This document shows positions 36,673-44,898 of a stretch of 64,000 bases of DNA, piece after piece. This stretch comes from Williamsia muralis (lineage in GTDB: Bacteria; Actinomycetota; Actinomycetes; Mycobacteriales; Mycobacteriaceae). Each line of letters begins with the position of its first letter. Positions within the stretch are counted from its first letter, which is position 1. The position numbers and the translations under genes were made by a program. The notes beneath the pieces are model-generated. The model saw only the letters and a list, made by a program, of their open reading frames with translations, did no database searches and was not told the origin of the DNA. The stretch lies in NCBI RefSeq assembly GCF_002735905.1, contig NZ_PEBD01000010.1, positions 372,001 to 436,000 of the forward strand, given 5' to 3'.

Positions 36673-37848
36673 TCAGTGGGTGGGCTTGTCCGCGCCCACG
36701 AGCCACATCGAGAAGTACTGCGAGCCACCGCCGTACGCGTGGCCGAGTGCCTTTCGCGCGCCCACCACCTGATGGTCGCCGCCCTTGCCCTGCACCTGGA
36801 TGGCCGCCTCGGCGAAGCGGATCATGCCCGAGGCCCCGATCGGGTTGGACGAGAGCACTCCGCCCGACGGGTTGACCGGCAGTTTGCCGCCGATTGCGGT
36901 CTCGCCTGCCTCGGTGAGCTTCCAGCCTTCGTTCTCGGGCATGAACCCGAGGTTCTCGAGCCACATCGGCTCGAACCACGAGAACGGCACGTAGATCTCC
37001 GCGGCGTCGATCTCCTCGAGGGGATTGGAGATGCCGCCGGCCTTCCACAAAGCGGCGGCGGCGTCGCGGCCTGCCTGTGGACTGACGGTGTCGCGATGCG
37101 AGTAGGACAGCGGTTCGGTGCGCATCGCCGACGCGTGAATCCATGCCACGGGGATACCGTCGGCCGCCTTGGCGTCGGAGGTCTCCTCGTCGCCGATCAC
37201 CACGGCACAGGCGCCGTCCGATGACGGACACGTCTCGTCGTAGCGGATGGGATCCCACAGCATCTGCGAGCTCATCACCTTCTCCACGGTGAGGTCGGGC
37301 TGATGCAGGTGGGCCAGCGGATTGAGTGCACCGTTCTGACGGTCCTTGGCAGCGACGATCGCGCCGATGTGCTCGGGTGCACCGGAGCGGCGGATGTAGG
37401 AGCGTACGTGCGGGGCGAAGAACCCGCCTGCGCCTGCGCCGACAGGCATGGTGAAGGGAACCGGAATCGACAACGCCCACATGGCATTCGACTCGGACTG
37501 CTTCTCCCACGCGATCGCGAGCACCCGGCGGTGAACACCTGAGGTGACCAGGCTGGCTGCCACGTTTGCCGTCGAACCGCCCACCGATCCGGCGGTGTGC
37601 ACGCGGATCAGCCGTTTGCCCTCGGCGCCGAGCGCCTGGGCCATGGCGAGTTCGGGCATCATCGTGCCCTCGAAGAGGTCGGGGGCCTTACCGACGACAA
37701 CGGCGTCGATGTCGTCCATCGTCACCTGCGCATCGGCCAGCGCCTTGTCGATCGCTTCGCGGCACATCCCGGCCATCGACACGTCGTGGCGCTTGGCCAC
37801 GTACTTGGTCTGCCCGGTGCCCTGCACCGCAGCCCGATACCGGCCCAT
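36673..37848 (-). CDS. Thiolase-like lipid-transfer protein (Ltp3-like)
   Basis: The 391-residue protein has the SCP-x/thiolase fold. At the position of the thiolase nucleophile it reads RVHTAGSVGGSTANVAA, with Gly instead of Cys, so thiolysis is unlikely. The C-terminal NPSGGVLSSNPIGASGMIRF replaces the catalytic His region (no GHP motif). In mycobacteria such Ltp proteins work with DUF35 partners, and Ltp2 acts as a retro-aldolase in sterol side-chain removal. Its ATG overlaps the stop of the next Ltp gene (ATGA). The position matches Rv3523. Confidence 0.8.
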   Translation of the reverse strand: MGRYRAAVQGTGQTKYVAKRHDVSMAGMCREAIDKALADAQVTMDDIDAVVVGKAPDLFEGTMMPELAMAQALGAEGKRLIRVHTAGSVGGSTANVAASLVTSGVHRRVLAIAWEKQSESNAMWALSIPVPFTMPVGAGAGGFFAPHVRSYIRRSGAPEHIGAIVAAKDRQNGALNPLAHLHQPDLTVEKVMSSQMLWDPIRYDETCPSSDGACAVVIGDEETSDAKAADGIPVAWIHASAMRTEPLSYSHRDTVSPQAGRDAAAALWKAGGISNPLEEIDAAEIYVPFSWFEPMWLENLGFMPENEGWKLTEAGETAIGGKLPVNPSGGVLSSNPIGASGMIRFAEAAIQVQGKGGDHQVVGARKALGHAYGGGSQYFSMWLVGADKPTH

Positions 37849-38891
37849 CAGTTCTTGCCTTCCATCTTGACGACCATGTTCTGCTGCAGCAGCGGTCCGC
37901 TGCTCGCGTGGGCCAGTGCGGTGTCGGCGTTGCCGGCGAGAATCGTGCTCGCGGCGAAGCCGATGCGCTCGAGGCCCGCGGAGAACAGCGGGTTGGCTGC
38001 CAGTGCGCCGCCCGACGGGTTGATGATCGTCGAATCATCGAGTCCCAGCTCGTTTTTGAGAATCAGTTCCTGATGCGTGTAGGACGCGTGGAGCTCGGCG
38101 ACGTCGACCTTGCGGTTGTCGCCGAGGACGGCATCGCCGGCGAGCTTGGTCGACGGTGACCTGGTGAGATCCCGGGCACCGAAGTTGGGCGTGTCGATCC
38201 GGTGGTCCCAGCCGGAAATCCATGCGGGACGGGCCACGAGCTGCTTGGCGCGGTGTTCGCTGGCGAGGATGATCGCAGCGGCGCCGTCGGTGTAGCGGCA
38301 GACATCATGTGCCCGAAGGGGATCGGAGACGTAGTCGGACGCCAGCAGATCCTCCACCGAGCGGTCGGTGCCACGCGCGGCCACGGCCGCCATGTCCGCT
38401 TCGGTCCATGCTCCCGAGTCGAGGCCCGCGCGGGCCTGCAGGGCTGCGAGCGAACGGGCGTCCGGCCACAGGGGGGCGACGGTGTGCGGGTCGGTCTGCA
38501 ACGCCAGCACCTGGTCGGTGTGCGATGCCGAAGGCTTGCCGAATCCGTAGGCCAGAGCCACATCCACCTCGCCGGTGGCGATCTTCACCCATGCCTCGTA
38601 CAGAGCCCACGCGGCGTCCATCTCGACGTGCGATTCGTTGATCGGCGGAACAGCCCCGATCGAGTCGATCGCGGAGATGAACGAGAACGCGCGCCCGGCA
38701 AGGTAATCCGAGGACCCCGAGCACCAGAAGTCGATGTCGGTGCGGGTGATGCCCAGCTCGGCGTAGAGCTTCTGGAAACAGGGCACCAGCATCTCGACGC
38801 CGTTGGTGGTGCCGAATGTCTCGTCGACGTGTGGACTGTGCGCGAATCCGATCACTGCGATCGGCGGCATGTCGCGGTATGTGCTGCTCAC
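37848..38891 (-). CDS. Thiolase-like lipid-transfer protein (Ltp4-like)
   Basis: The 347-residue thiolase-fold protein reads NESHVEMDAAWALYEAWVKI where thiolases carry the nucleophile, again without Cys. It ends with INPSGGALAANPLFSAGLER, lacking the catalytic GHP. It probably pairs with the Ltp3-like protein and the DUF35 protein as a multi-subunit acyl-CoA aldolase or related enzyme. GTG 38891 overlaps the DUF35 stop (GTGA) and its own stop overlaps the ltp3-like ATG. The order matches Rv3521-Rv3523. Confidence 0.8.
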   Translation of the reverse strand: MSSTYRDMPPIAVIGFAHSPHVDETFGTTNGVEMLVPCFQKLYAELGITRTDIDFWCSGSSDYLAGRAFSFISAIDSIGAVPPINESHVEMDAAWALYEAWVKIATGEVDVALAYGFGKPSASHTDQVLALQTDPHTVAPLWPDARSLAALQARAGLDSGAWTEADMAAVAARGTDRSVEDLLASDYVSDPLRAHDVCRYTDGAAAIILASEHRAKQLVARPAWISGWDHRIDTPNFGARDLTRSPSTKLAGDAVLGDNRKVDVAELHASYTHQELILKNELGLDDSTIINPSGGALAANPLFSAGLERIGFAASTILAGNADTALAHASSGPLLQQNMVVKMEGKN

Positions 38892-39904
38892 AGGTGGTCC
38901 TTGTACGAGTCGTAGTCGGCGTCGGGTTCGCCCGTCGGCCGGAAGTGGCTGATGTTTCGCAGGGTGTAGTCCCATTCCTCGCGGGGGCGCCACACGGCTT
39001 CCACACGAAGACCCATGTGCACCTCACTGGCCTCGATGTCGAGGATCAGGTGCAGGAACGGGATGTCCGAACCGTCGAGGAGAACGTAGGCGGCAACGTA
39101 CGGCGGTTTGATCTGCTGACCGAGGAACGGCACGTTGACGATGCAGAACGTGGTGACGGTGCCCTTGTCCGACACCTCGACGACCTCGCCGGTCGGGTTG
39201 CCGTCGGTCGGGTCTGCGCCGCGGGGCGGGAAGTAGACCGGCGCGTCGGGACCGGTGCGGCCGCCGTACAGCTTGCCCTCTTTGAGTCCCTGCAGATACC
39301 AGGTCTCTTCGATCGAGGCGGTGTGGTTCATGGTCAGGGCGATCGGCGTGGTGATCATCACGCCGGGATGCGGCACCTCGGCCGTGTTGTCCGGTACCGA
39401 TGCCACGTCGTCGCCGGGGGCGAAGTGCGCGATGTCGTCGATGCGGCCGGTGCGCTCGGTGTTCCAGACGGCGTGCACCCGCATCCCGGTGCTCAGTTCG
39501 TCGGGGGAGTCGACGGCGACTGCATGGAGCAGGCTGGTGTCCGCCCCGTCGAGTTGAATCAGAGCCCATCCGAAGGGCTTGGAAAGAGGTTGTCCCTCAA
39601 ACGGTTCGGCCATCCAGGTCCATGACTTCACGGTTCCGGTCGGCGATACCTCGACGAAGTCTTCGATCCGTTTGTGCGTACCGGGGTCGAACTCGACCGG
39701 GGGTACGTAGACGGTCCCGTCGGCGGATCGACCGCCGATGACCTTGCCGTCGAGCAACCCCTGGGCGAACCGCCCGAGTACCGGCCCGAGGGACCGGGTG
39801 TAATCGAAGGAGTTGCTCAACGGTGCGGACAGAACTGGATCGCTTGGATCTTCGATCGGGGCGACTAGGGCTGCGAATCCGGCAGATATCTGGTTCACGC
39901 TCAC
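38888..39904 (-). CDS. Tandem DUF35/OB-fold protein without zinc-ribbon cysteines
   Basis: The 338-residue protein holds two DUF35-type halves (about residues 30-170 and 185-330). Each has a helix plus ribbon segment (LLDGKVIGGRSADGTVYVPP; LKEGKLYGGRTGPDAPVYFP) followed by an OB-fold that ends in GMRVHAVW or GLRVEAVW. The ribbon positions that usually carry CxxC pairs have no cysteine in either half. DUF35 proteins are the acyl-CoA-binding partners of Ltp-type enzymes. GTG 39904 may be leaderless (TCTACT on the minus strand 7 bases before). It leads the operon and shares a KstR box with the LLM gene. Confidence 0.82.
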   Translation of the reverse strand: MSVNQISAGFAALVAPIEDPSDPVLSAPLSNSFDYTRSLGPVLGRFAQGLLDGKVIGGRSADGTVYVPPVEFDPGTHKRIEDFVEVSPTGTVKSWTWMAEPFEGQPLSKPFGWALIQLDGADTSLLHAVAVDSPDELSTGMRVHAVWNTERTGRIDDIAHFAPGDDVASVPDNTAEVPHPGVMITTPIALTMNHTASIEETWYLQGLKEGKLYGGRTGPDAPVYFPPRGADPTDGNPTGEVVEVSDKGTVTTFCIVNVPFLGQQIKPPYVAAYVLLDGSDIPFLHLILDIEASEVHMGLRVEAVWRPREEWDYTLRNISHFRPTGEPDADYDSYKDHL

Positions 39905-39913
39905 GGAATCGAG

Positions 39914-39927
39914 TAGAACAGGTTCTA
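39914..39927. promoter_or_regulatory. KstR-type operator between the DUF35-Ltp operon and the LLM gene
   Basis: TAGAACAGGTTCTA is a full match to TnnAACnnGTTnnA and is nearly a perfect palindrome. It overlaps the -10 region of the minus-strand operon and abuts a plus-strand TATTCT (39930-39935), so it may repress both directions. Confidence 0.85.
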
Positions 39928-39968
39928 GTTATTCTCGCAAGGAGTTGACCGAACAGGAGGTCGCGGCC

Positions 39969-41006
39969 ATGAAGCTCGGTCTGCAATTGGGGTACTGGGG
40001 GGCCGCGCCGATCCCGGACGCGCCGGCTCTCATCGCCGCGGCGGAGGCCGCTGGATACGAGGCGGTGTTCACCGCCGAGTCGTGGGGTTCGGATGCCTAC
40101 ACGCCGCTGGCGTGGTGGGGGTCGCAGACGTCCACCATCAAGCTGGGTACCGGCATCGCGCAGCTGTCGGCGCGACCACCGACATCGGCCGCCATGCACG
40201 CGCTGACGCTGGACCATCTCTCGGGCGGCAGGCACATCCTCGGACTGGGTGTGTCGGGTCCGCAGGTGGTCGAGGGATGGTACGGGGAACCGTTCGCCAA
40301 ACCACTCGCGCGCACCCGCGAGTACGTACAGGTGATCCGCGACGTGCTCGCGCGTGAAGACCGCGTGACCAACCCCGGGCCGCACTATCCTCTGCCGTAC
40401 CCGTCCGATGCGCCGGGATCGACAGGGCTCGGCAAGTCGCTCAAGCCGATCACCCATCCTCTACGCAGTGACCTGCCGATCTGGCTCGGGGCCGAGGGGC
40501 CCAAGAACGTCGCGCTGTCGGCGGAGATCGCCGATGGATGGCTGGCCATCTACTACACCCCGCGGCTGTCGGACATGTACGAACAGTGGCTGGCCGAAGG
40601 CTTCGCACGGGCGGGGGCGCGGCGCACCCGCGACACCTTCGAAGTCGCGGCCACCGTGCAGGTCGAGATCACCGACAACGCGGCCGCGGTGATCGACGCC
40701 TACCGGCCGTCGACGGCGCTGTACGTCGGCGGTATGGGCGCCAAGGAACAGAACTTTCACGCCGAGGTCTACAAGCGGATGGGCTACGAAGACGTGGTCC
40801 GGGACATCGGGGAGAAGTTCCTGTCCGGAGCCAAGGAAGAGGCCATCGCCGCGGTTCCCGACGAGATGGTCCTCGAGACGTTGATCGTCGGTGATGAAGA
40901 CGAGGTGCGGTCGCAGATCAAACGGTGGGAACAAGCCGGCGTCAGCATGCTGATGGTGACCACCCGCGACGTCGACCAGATCACCCGGTTGGGCACTCTC
41001 GTCTGA
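39969..41006 (+). CDS. LLM-class F420-dependent oxidoreductase
   Basis: The 345-residue TIM-barrel protein belongs to the luciferase-like F420-dependent dehydrogenase group. It starts MKLGLQLGYWGAAPIPDAP, with the F420-contact regions ESWGSDAYTPLAWWGSQT and GTGIAQLSARPPTSAAMHAL near residues 38-78. LPIWLGAEGPKNVALSAEIA lies in the middle. ATG 39969 has AGGAGG 8 bases upstream. It corresponds in position to Rv3520c. Which steroid intermediate it oxidises or reduces is not known. Confidence 0.85.
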   Translation: MKLGLQLGYWGAAPIPDAPALIAAAEAAGYEAVFTAESWGSDAYTPLAWWGSQTSTIKLGTGIAQLSARPPTSAAMHALTLDHLSGGRHILGLGVSGPQVVEGWYGEPFAKPLARTREYVQVIRDVLAREDRVTNPGPHYPLPYPSDAPGSTGLGKSLKPITHPLRSDLPIWLGAEGPKNVALSAEIADGWLAIYYTPRLSDMYEQWLAEGFARAGARRTRDTFEVAATVQVEITDNAAAVIDAYRPSTALYVGGMGAKEQNFHAEVYKRMGYEDVVRDIGEKFLSGAKEEAIAAVPDEMVLETLIVGDEDEVRSQIKRWEQAGVSMLMVTTRDVDQITRLGTLV

Positions 41007-41020
41007 GTGAACATGTTCTA
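41007..41020. promoter_or_regulatory. Orphan KstR-type box after the LLM gene
   Basis: GTGAACATGTTCTA has the AACnnGTTnnA core with one mismatch at the first base. It begins at the base after the LLM stop, and the only thing downstream is a truncated antitoxin-like ORF. It may be the remnant of a promoter for a lost gene. Confidence 0.5.
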
Positions 41021-41314
41021 AAATTTCGCCGCGCCCGGGTGACGCACGGGTTCGAGTCTCGCGCACTGGTTCAATCCGGCGCGCGAGGCACACGGCAGTG
41101 CGCCAGCCGCGACTACGCCGCGGGCCATCGCGCACGAGAACTCACGGTGTTGTTCTTCGCGCGGCAGTGCCCGCAGCGTCGGAAGCGCAAAAATTCCTGG
41201 CGCGAGCGCATAGACGATGCCCGCCCGTAAGGCGCTTCGTATCTCGCTCGGTGTGTACCCGAGCCCCATCAGCTCACCGCGGGTGACCGCGCCATGCCAT
41301 CGAGTTGTGTCCAT
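41018..41314 (-). pseudogene. Truncated AbiEi-type antitoxin-like gene
   Basis: The 98-residue frame starts with TTRWHGAVTRGELMGLGYTP and continues IRSALRAGIVYALAPGIFAL, the winged-helix N terminus of AbiEi-like/DUF559-associated proteins. Those are usually 250-320 residues. Here the frame stops soon after the helix region, running into a repeat (41061-41087) and an old KstR box. No AbiEii toxin gene is adjacent. I read it as a decayed fragment, although expression of the short form cannot be excluded. The 41007-41478 interval has no other gene. Confidence 0.6.
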
Positions 41315-41467
41315 GACACCAGCGTGACGTGCCGCGGTGGACCGGGGTGCTCCTCAACGCCACCTTCTGTGGATAACCCGGTGGCTGTGGAGATCGCTCT
41401 CGCACGGTCTCGTGTACTGCGCACTGGTTTGAACCGGTGCGCGAGGATCCAAACGGTGCGCGAGGAT
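41061..41467. repeat. Interspersed GCGCACTGGTT / GGTGCGCGAGG repeats
   Basis: GCGCACTGGTT occurs at 41061-41071, followed by GCGCGAGG (41080-41087). A second copy GCGCACTGGTTT at 41419-41430 is followed directly by its imperfect inverted partner GAACCGGTGCGC. The 13-mer GGTGCGCGAGGAT occurs at 41436-41448 and 41455-41467, with a period of 19. The copies flank the antitoxin relic, between it and the P450 gene. Confidence 0.7.
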
Positions 41468-41478
41468 GAAATGGGGCG

Positions 41479-42906
41479 TCAGCGACGACGGATACGCAGG
41501 CGTAAACCGTCGGGCATGAGAGTGAGGCGCTCGGTGATCGACAACTCGTAGTCGGGGTCGGCGGGTTCGAAGTCGTATCGTGCGATGAATCGCGCGAGCA
41601 TCAGAACCGACTCGTGGAGGGCGAATTGCCTTCCGATGCAGGCACGTTCGCCGGTGCCGAACGGCTTGTAGGAGTGGGCGGGACGCTTCTTGACCTCGGA
41701 GGCGGCGAACCTGTCGGGGTCGAAACCCAGCGGGTCGGTCCAGACCTCGGGGTCGCGATGGACCTTGGGCAGGTGGACCACGGCCCAGTCCCCGGGCGAC
41801 ATCTCGTACCGGCCGCCGACAACCGTCGGCTCGATCGGCCCGCGGGTGAACCCCGGAGCCGTCGGCCACAATCGCAAGGCTTCGTCGACCACCCGCCGGA
41901 CGAACCGGAACTTCGCGACCTGCTGGAACTGGGGTGCGGCTTCGCTGTCGCCGAGGATCTCGTCGACCTCGGCCTGTGCACGCTCGAGAAGCTCGCGATC
42001 TCGGGCCAGGTAGTGCAGCGCGAAAGACAATGTTCCTGAGGTGGTTTCGTGGCCCGCGACCAAGAATGTGACGATCTGGTGGCGGATGTTCTCGTCGTCG
42101 AGTGCGGCCTCGCCTCGATCGCGGTTGGCACGCAACATGATCGCCAGGAGATCTACCTCGCCTTCGTCGGCGCGGCTGCGGCGTTCGGCGATCAGGTCGT
42201 CGAGCATGGAGTCGACGTAACGTTTGTGCCGTGCGTTCGCCCGATGGAGCAGCGAGACAATCGGTTTGGATCCCGGTAGCCCCGACAACCCGCCCGTGCG
42301 CCTGCCGGTCTTGAGGCCGGCGACCATGGCCAACACGAAGTCGTGAGGCGTTTCGCGTTCGAATGAGCCGAGGTCTTTGCCGAATGCGGCGCGGCTGATC
42401 GTTTCGAGCGTCAGGCGGGTCATGTCCGGGGCAACGTCGATGATGTCGCCGCGACCTTCCCAGAAGTCGAAGAGTTCGTCGATGGCCGACACCATCAGCG
42501 GGTGGTAATTCTGCATGGCGGTCTTGCTGAATGCGGGCATCAGGAGGTCGTGTGCCAGACGCCAGCTGGGCTCATCGGTTGTCGCCGTGAACAATCCGTC
42601 GCCGGCGAAATCTCGAAGCGCTGCGATTGCCGGCGTGAGTACCTTCTCGAACCGGGATTCGTCGCACAGTTCCCTGGTGAGTTCGGCGGACCCGATCATG
42701 ACGAAGCGGTGGCGGAAGACCCGGAACTGCGCGATCGGCCACACACCCGCGGGCCAGTCGAGCATGCTGACGACGGGACCCTCGGGGTCGACCGAACGAA
42801 GATCCCCGACCACGGGCAGCCGGCCCGGGGGATGCGGGAATTGATCTGCCCACGTGTTGGGCCCCACCAAATCGTTCAGCGTGCCGAGATCGGTGCTGGT
42901 CACCAT
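41479..42906 (-). CDS. Cytochrome P450, CYP102 heme-domain-like
   Basis: The 475-residue P450 resembles the heme domain of fatty-acid hydroxylase CYP102 (P450BM3). It has DGLFTATTDEPSWRLAHDLL, MPAFSKTAMQNYHPLMV, the I-helix FLVAGHETTSGTLSFALHYL (about residues 270-289) and the ExxR EALRLWP. The heme loop is FGTGERACIGRQFALHE, with the Cys near residue 417. It has no fused reductase. Fatty-acid or similar hydrophobic substrates are likely, but steroids cannot be excluded. It is divergent from a TetR gene with an inverted repeat between, suggesting substrate-inducible expression. Confidence 0.87.
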   Translation of the reverse strand: MVTSTDLGTLNDLVGPNTWADQFPHPPGRLPVVGDLRSVDPEGPVVSMLDWPAGVWPIAQFRVFRHRFVMIGSAELTRELCDESRFEKVLTPAIAALRDFAGDGLFTATTDEPSWRLAHDLLMPAFSKTAMQNYHPLMVSAIDELFDFWEGRGDIIDVAPDMTRLTLETISRAAFGKDLGSFERETPHDFVLAMVAGLKTGRRTGGLSGLPGSKPIVSLLHRANARHKRYVDSMLDDLIAERRSRADEGEVDLLAIMLRANRDRGEAALDDENIRHQIVTFLVAGHETTSGTLSFALHYLARDRELLERAQAEVDEILGDSEAAPQFQQVAKFRFVRRVVDEALRLWPTAPGFTRGPIEPTVVGGRYEMSPGDWAVVHLPKVHRDPEVWTDPLGFDPDRFAASEVKKRPAHSYKPFGTGERACIGRQFALHESVLMLARFIARYDFEPADPDYELSITERLTLMPDGLRLRIRRR

Positions 42907-42915
42907 GTCCGCCCC

Positions 42916-42956
42916 CTATTGAATCGAGATCCAATAGCCATGGTGGTCCGCTATTG
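42916..42956. promoter_or_regulatory. Probable TetR operator between the P450 and its regulator
   Basis: CTATTG (42916-42921) and CAATAG (42932-42937) form an inverted repeat around 10 bases, and a third half-site CTATTG is at 42951-42956. The array lies between the divergent P450 ATG (42906) and the regulator's -10 (42970). Confidence 0.65.
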
Positions 42957-42969
42957 AACCCGTGTCAAG

Positions 42970-42986
42970 TAGTATTCGGCTGCATG
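42970..42986 (+). promoter_or_regulatory. Leaderless promoter of the P450-linked TetR gene
   Basis: TAGTAT (42970-42975) stands 8 bases before ATG 42984, consistent with a leaderless transcript and supporting that start over an in-frame TTG at 42954. Confidence 0.55.
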
Positions 42987-43613
42987 GGTGTGAGAACGCG
43001 GATGTCGCCGCAACAGCGGCGTGCCCAGCTACTCGATCTCGGCGCCGAGTTGTTTGCCGAGCAGCACTACGACGACGTCCACATCGAACGGGTCGCGGAG
43101 CTGGCGGGGGTCTCCCGCGGGTTGCTCTACCACTATTTCCCGACCAAGCGTGCCTTCTTCGCCGAGCTGGTGCGACGCGCCACCGAGCGGATGCTTGCCG
43201 ACACAGCACCCGATCCGCAGCTGCCGCTCCTGGAGCAACTCCGCCACGGGATCGACGCCTATCTGGCGAGTTGCCGAGCCAATCGGCATGGCTCCCAGGC
43301 GATCTATTCGGGGGCGGCGAGTTCGGATCCCGCGGTGATCGCGCTGATCGAGAAAGCGACCAGGGCACAGGAGGACCGAATACTGGCCGTGATCGATCCC
43401 GGACGCGACCACCCGGAGCTCCTGCGCATCGCCGTGCACAGCTGGCTGGTGATGCTGAGGACCGCGTGTCACGCATGGCTGGCGAGTGAGGACATCTCCG
43501 TCGGCGATGTCCGGCAGATGGCCGAGCACGCCCTCCTCGGTGCCCTGGCCGGCCTGCCCGACCATGCTCGCGCCGGCGCGATGGCACAGCTGCTCGACAT
43601 CAACGGGGCATGA
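42984..43613 (+). CDS. TetR-family regulator of the adjacent P450
   Basis: The 209-residue TetR protein has its helix-turn-helix at about residues 34-60 (IERVAELAGVSRGLLYHYFP). The C-terminal ligand domain does not resemble KstR or KstR2. It is divergent from the P450 gene with an inverted-repeat array between, the classic arrangement of a local repressor. The effector is probably a P450 substrate; this is inferred. Confidence 0.82.
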   Translation: MGVRTRMSPQQRRAQLLDLGAELFAEQHYDDVHIERVAELAGVSRGLLYHYFPTKRAFFAELVRRATERMLADTAPDPQLPLLEQLRHGIDAYLASCRANRHGSQAIYSGAASSDPAVIALIEKATRAQEDRILAVIDPGRDHPELLRIAVHSWLVMLRTACHAWLASEDISVGDVRQMAEHALLGALAGLPDHARAGAMAQLLDINGA

Positions 43614-43615
43614 CG

Positions 43616-43638
43616 CAACGGCCTCGCGTTGTTTCTCC
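43616..43638 (+). terminator. Weak hairpin after the TetR gene
   Basis: CAACG / CGTTG with a GCCTCG loop is followed by TTTCTCC, 3 bases beyond the stop. The short stem makes it a low-confidence terminator. Confidence 0.3.
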
Positions 43639-43830
43639 AGAAGCTGAATGCCGGTCGACCGAAATCGGAGTGACGCACCGACATCGCGTATTTTTCTGAC
43701 CGGGCATTTTGTGGTTCGACGTCCGGTTACCGATCAACGGAAGCGTATTTGAGGCACAAAAGTACATGTGTGTAGCGCCACGTCTCCGGTGAGCGATAGA
43801 GAGGCTTAGATACTGTGATCGCGACGAAAG

Positions 43831-44214
43831 GTGCGGCAATTGAAAATTGTTGAAAATCAGCGGAGCAAGAAGTCGAAGGCGGCGCATGTGGTTGCGGCCG
43901 TTGCTTCTAAGAGCCCGGCGGTGGTGACGGCAAAAACCGCCTACAAAACCGGAAAGACCACGACGTCGGTGCTACCGAAGTTGATCGGTCTGGGAATCGC
44001 CGGCACCGGGTTGGCGCACTTTGTCGTTCCCCAGGCTTTCGAATCGATCACAAAGCCGGCCTTTCCCGAGAACACGCGTGAATGGATTTACGCGAATGGT
44101 GCAAGCGAGACGTTGATCGGCCTCGCCATCTCCGACAGCCGGTCCCGCGTTTACGGTTTGGTCGGGTTGGCTGCATATGTCGGATTCCTCGGCAGTCGAG
44201 TCGTGCGGGCCTGA
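43831..44214 (+). CDS. Small DoxX-like membrane protein
   Basis: The 127-residue protein has a basic N terminus and about three hydrophobic segments. ANGASETLIGLAISDSRSR and GLVGLAAYVGFLGSRV recall DoxX-type families, where a Glu follows the first helix pair. GTG 43831 lacks a clear ribosome site; TTG 43840, behind AAAGG, is an alternative. A -10-like TAGATA lies at 43807-43812. The gene stands alone between two TetR genes in an AT-richer patch. Its function is unknown. Confidence 0.6.
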   Translation: MRQLKIVENQRSKKSKAAHVVAAVASKSPAVVTAKTAYKTGKTTTSVLPKLIGLGIAGTGLAHFVVPQAFESITKPAFPENTREWIYANGASETLIGLAISDSRSRVYGLVGLAAYVGFLGSRVVRA

Positions 44215-44224
44215 ACGCACATCC

Positions 44225-44881
44225 ATGAACGCCGACGCTCCAGTACGTAGATCCAGAGGGCGCCCCAAGGTCGAAGGCCTGGCGGATCAGCGGCGTACCC
44301 AGATCATCGAAGCTGCTTTTCGGGTGTTGACCGAGCGTGGCTACGAGGGCACGAGTATCGCCGAGATCGCGCAGGAAGCAGGTATCGGTCAGGGCACCGT
44401 CTATCGGTACGTGAGCAGCAAACGTGAACTGTTGGACCACGTGTTCGATTGGGCGGTCGAGCGATTGTTCCACTCGGTGGATCCGTACTCGATGCTCCAG
44501 GACGAGCCGACCTCTCCGACCGAGCTGCTCCGACGGTTCCAGATCATCGCCGACCGTCTGTACGACCTCATCGACGAAGATCCCGCGATGCTGAGGCTGA
44601 TCGGGGTGCAGGCCAGCGCCATCGACAAGGAACTCAAGGCCAGGGTTGTAGGCCTCGAGGGAATGCTGAATGCCGTTGTACTGCAATCGCTCACACAGGC
44701 GATCGAGCACGGATGGCTGGTGTTGTCCACGGCTCAGAAGCCGGTGGTCGCCCGGATGCTGATGATGATGTCGCTTCCCGGCGTCGTGATGTCGCTGCGG
44801 CGCGGCATCGATGTGGCACAACGCGGCCGGTACGTCGACGGCGCAGCCGAAATTGCGCTGCACGGAATACTGAAACGATAG
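44225..44881 (+). CDS. TetR-family regulator
   Basis: The 218-residue protein has an RGRP-type basic arm (RRSRGRPKVEG) and helix-turn-helix AEIAQEAGIGQGTVYRYVSS at about residues 45-64. The C terminus is a helical ligand domain. It is followed 17 bases later by another TetR gene in the same direction, and the two look cotranscribed. Targets are unknown; the nearest candidates are the second TetR gene and the DoxX-like gene. Confidence 0.82.
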   Translation: MNADAPVRRSRGRPKVEGLADQRRTQIIEAAFRVLTERGYEGTSIAEIAQEAGIGQGTVYRYVSSKRELLDHVFDWAVERLFHSVDPYSMLQDEPTSPTELLRRFQIIADRLYDLIDEDPAMLRLIGVQASAIDKELKARVVGLEGMLNAVVLQSLTQAIEHGWLVLSTAQKPVVARMLMMMSLPGVVMSLRRGIDVAQRGRYVDGAAEIALHGILKR

Positions 44882-44898
44882 AAAGGCTGGATGAAACA

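Noticed and set aside
43815-43853. 12-codon leaderless-type ORF before the DoxX-like gene
   Set aside because: It overlaps the start of the next gene, has one Cys and no pattern; nothing supports function.
44449-44898. Upstream extension of the second TetR gene
   Set aside because: It overlaps the preceding TetR gene in another frame and lacks TetR-like sequence.
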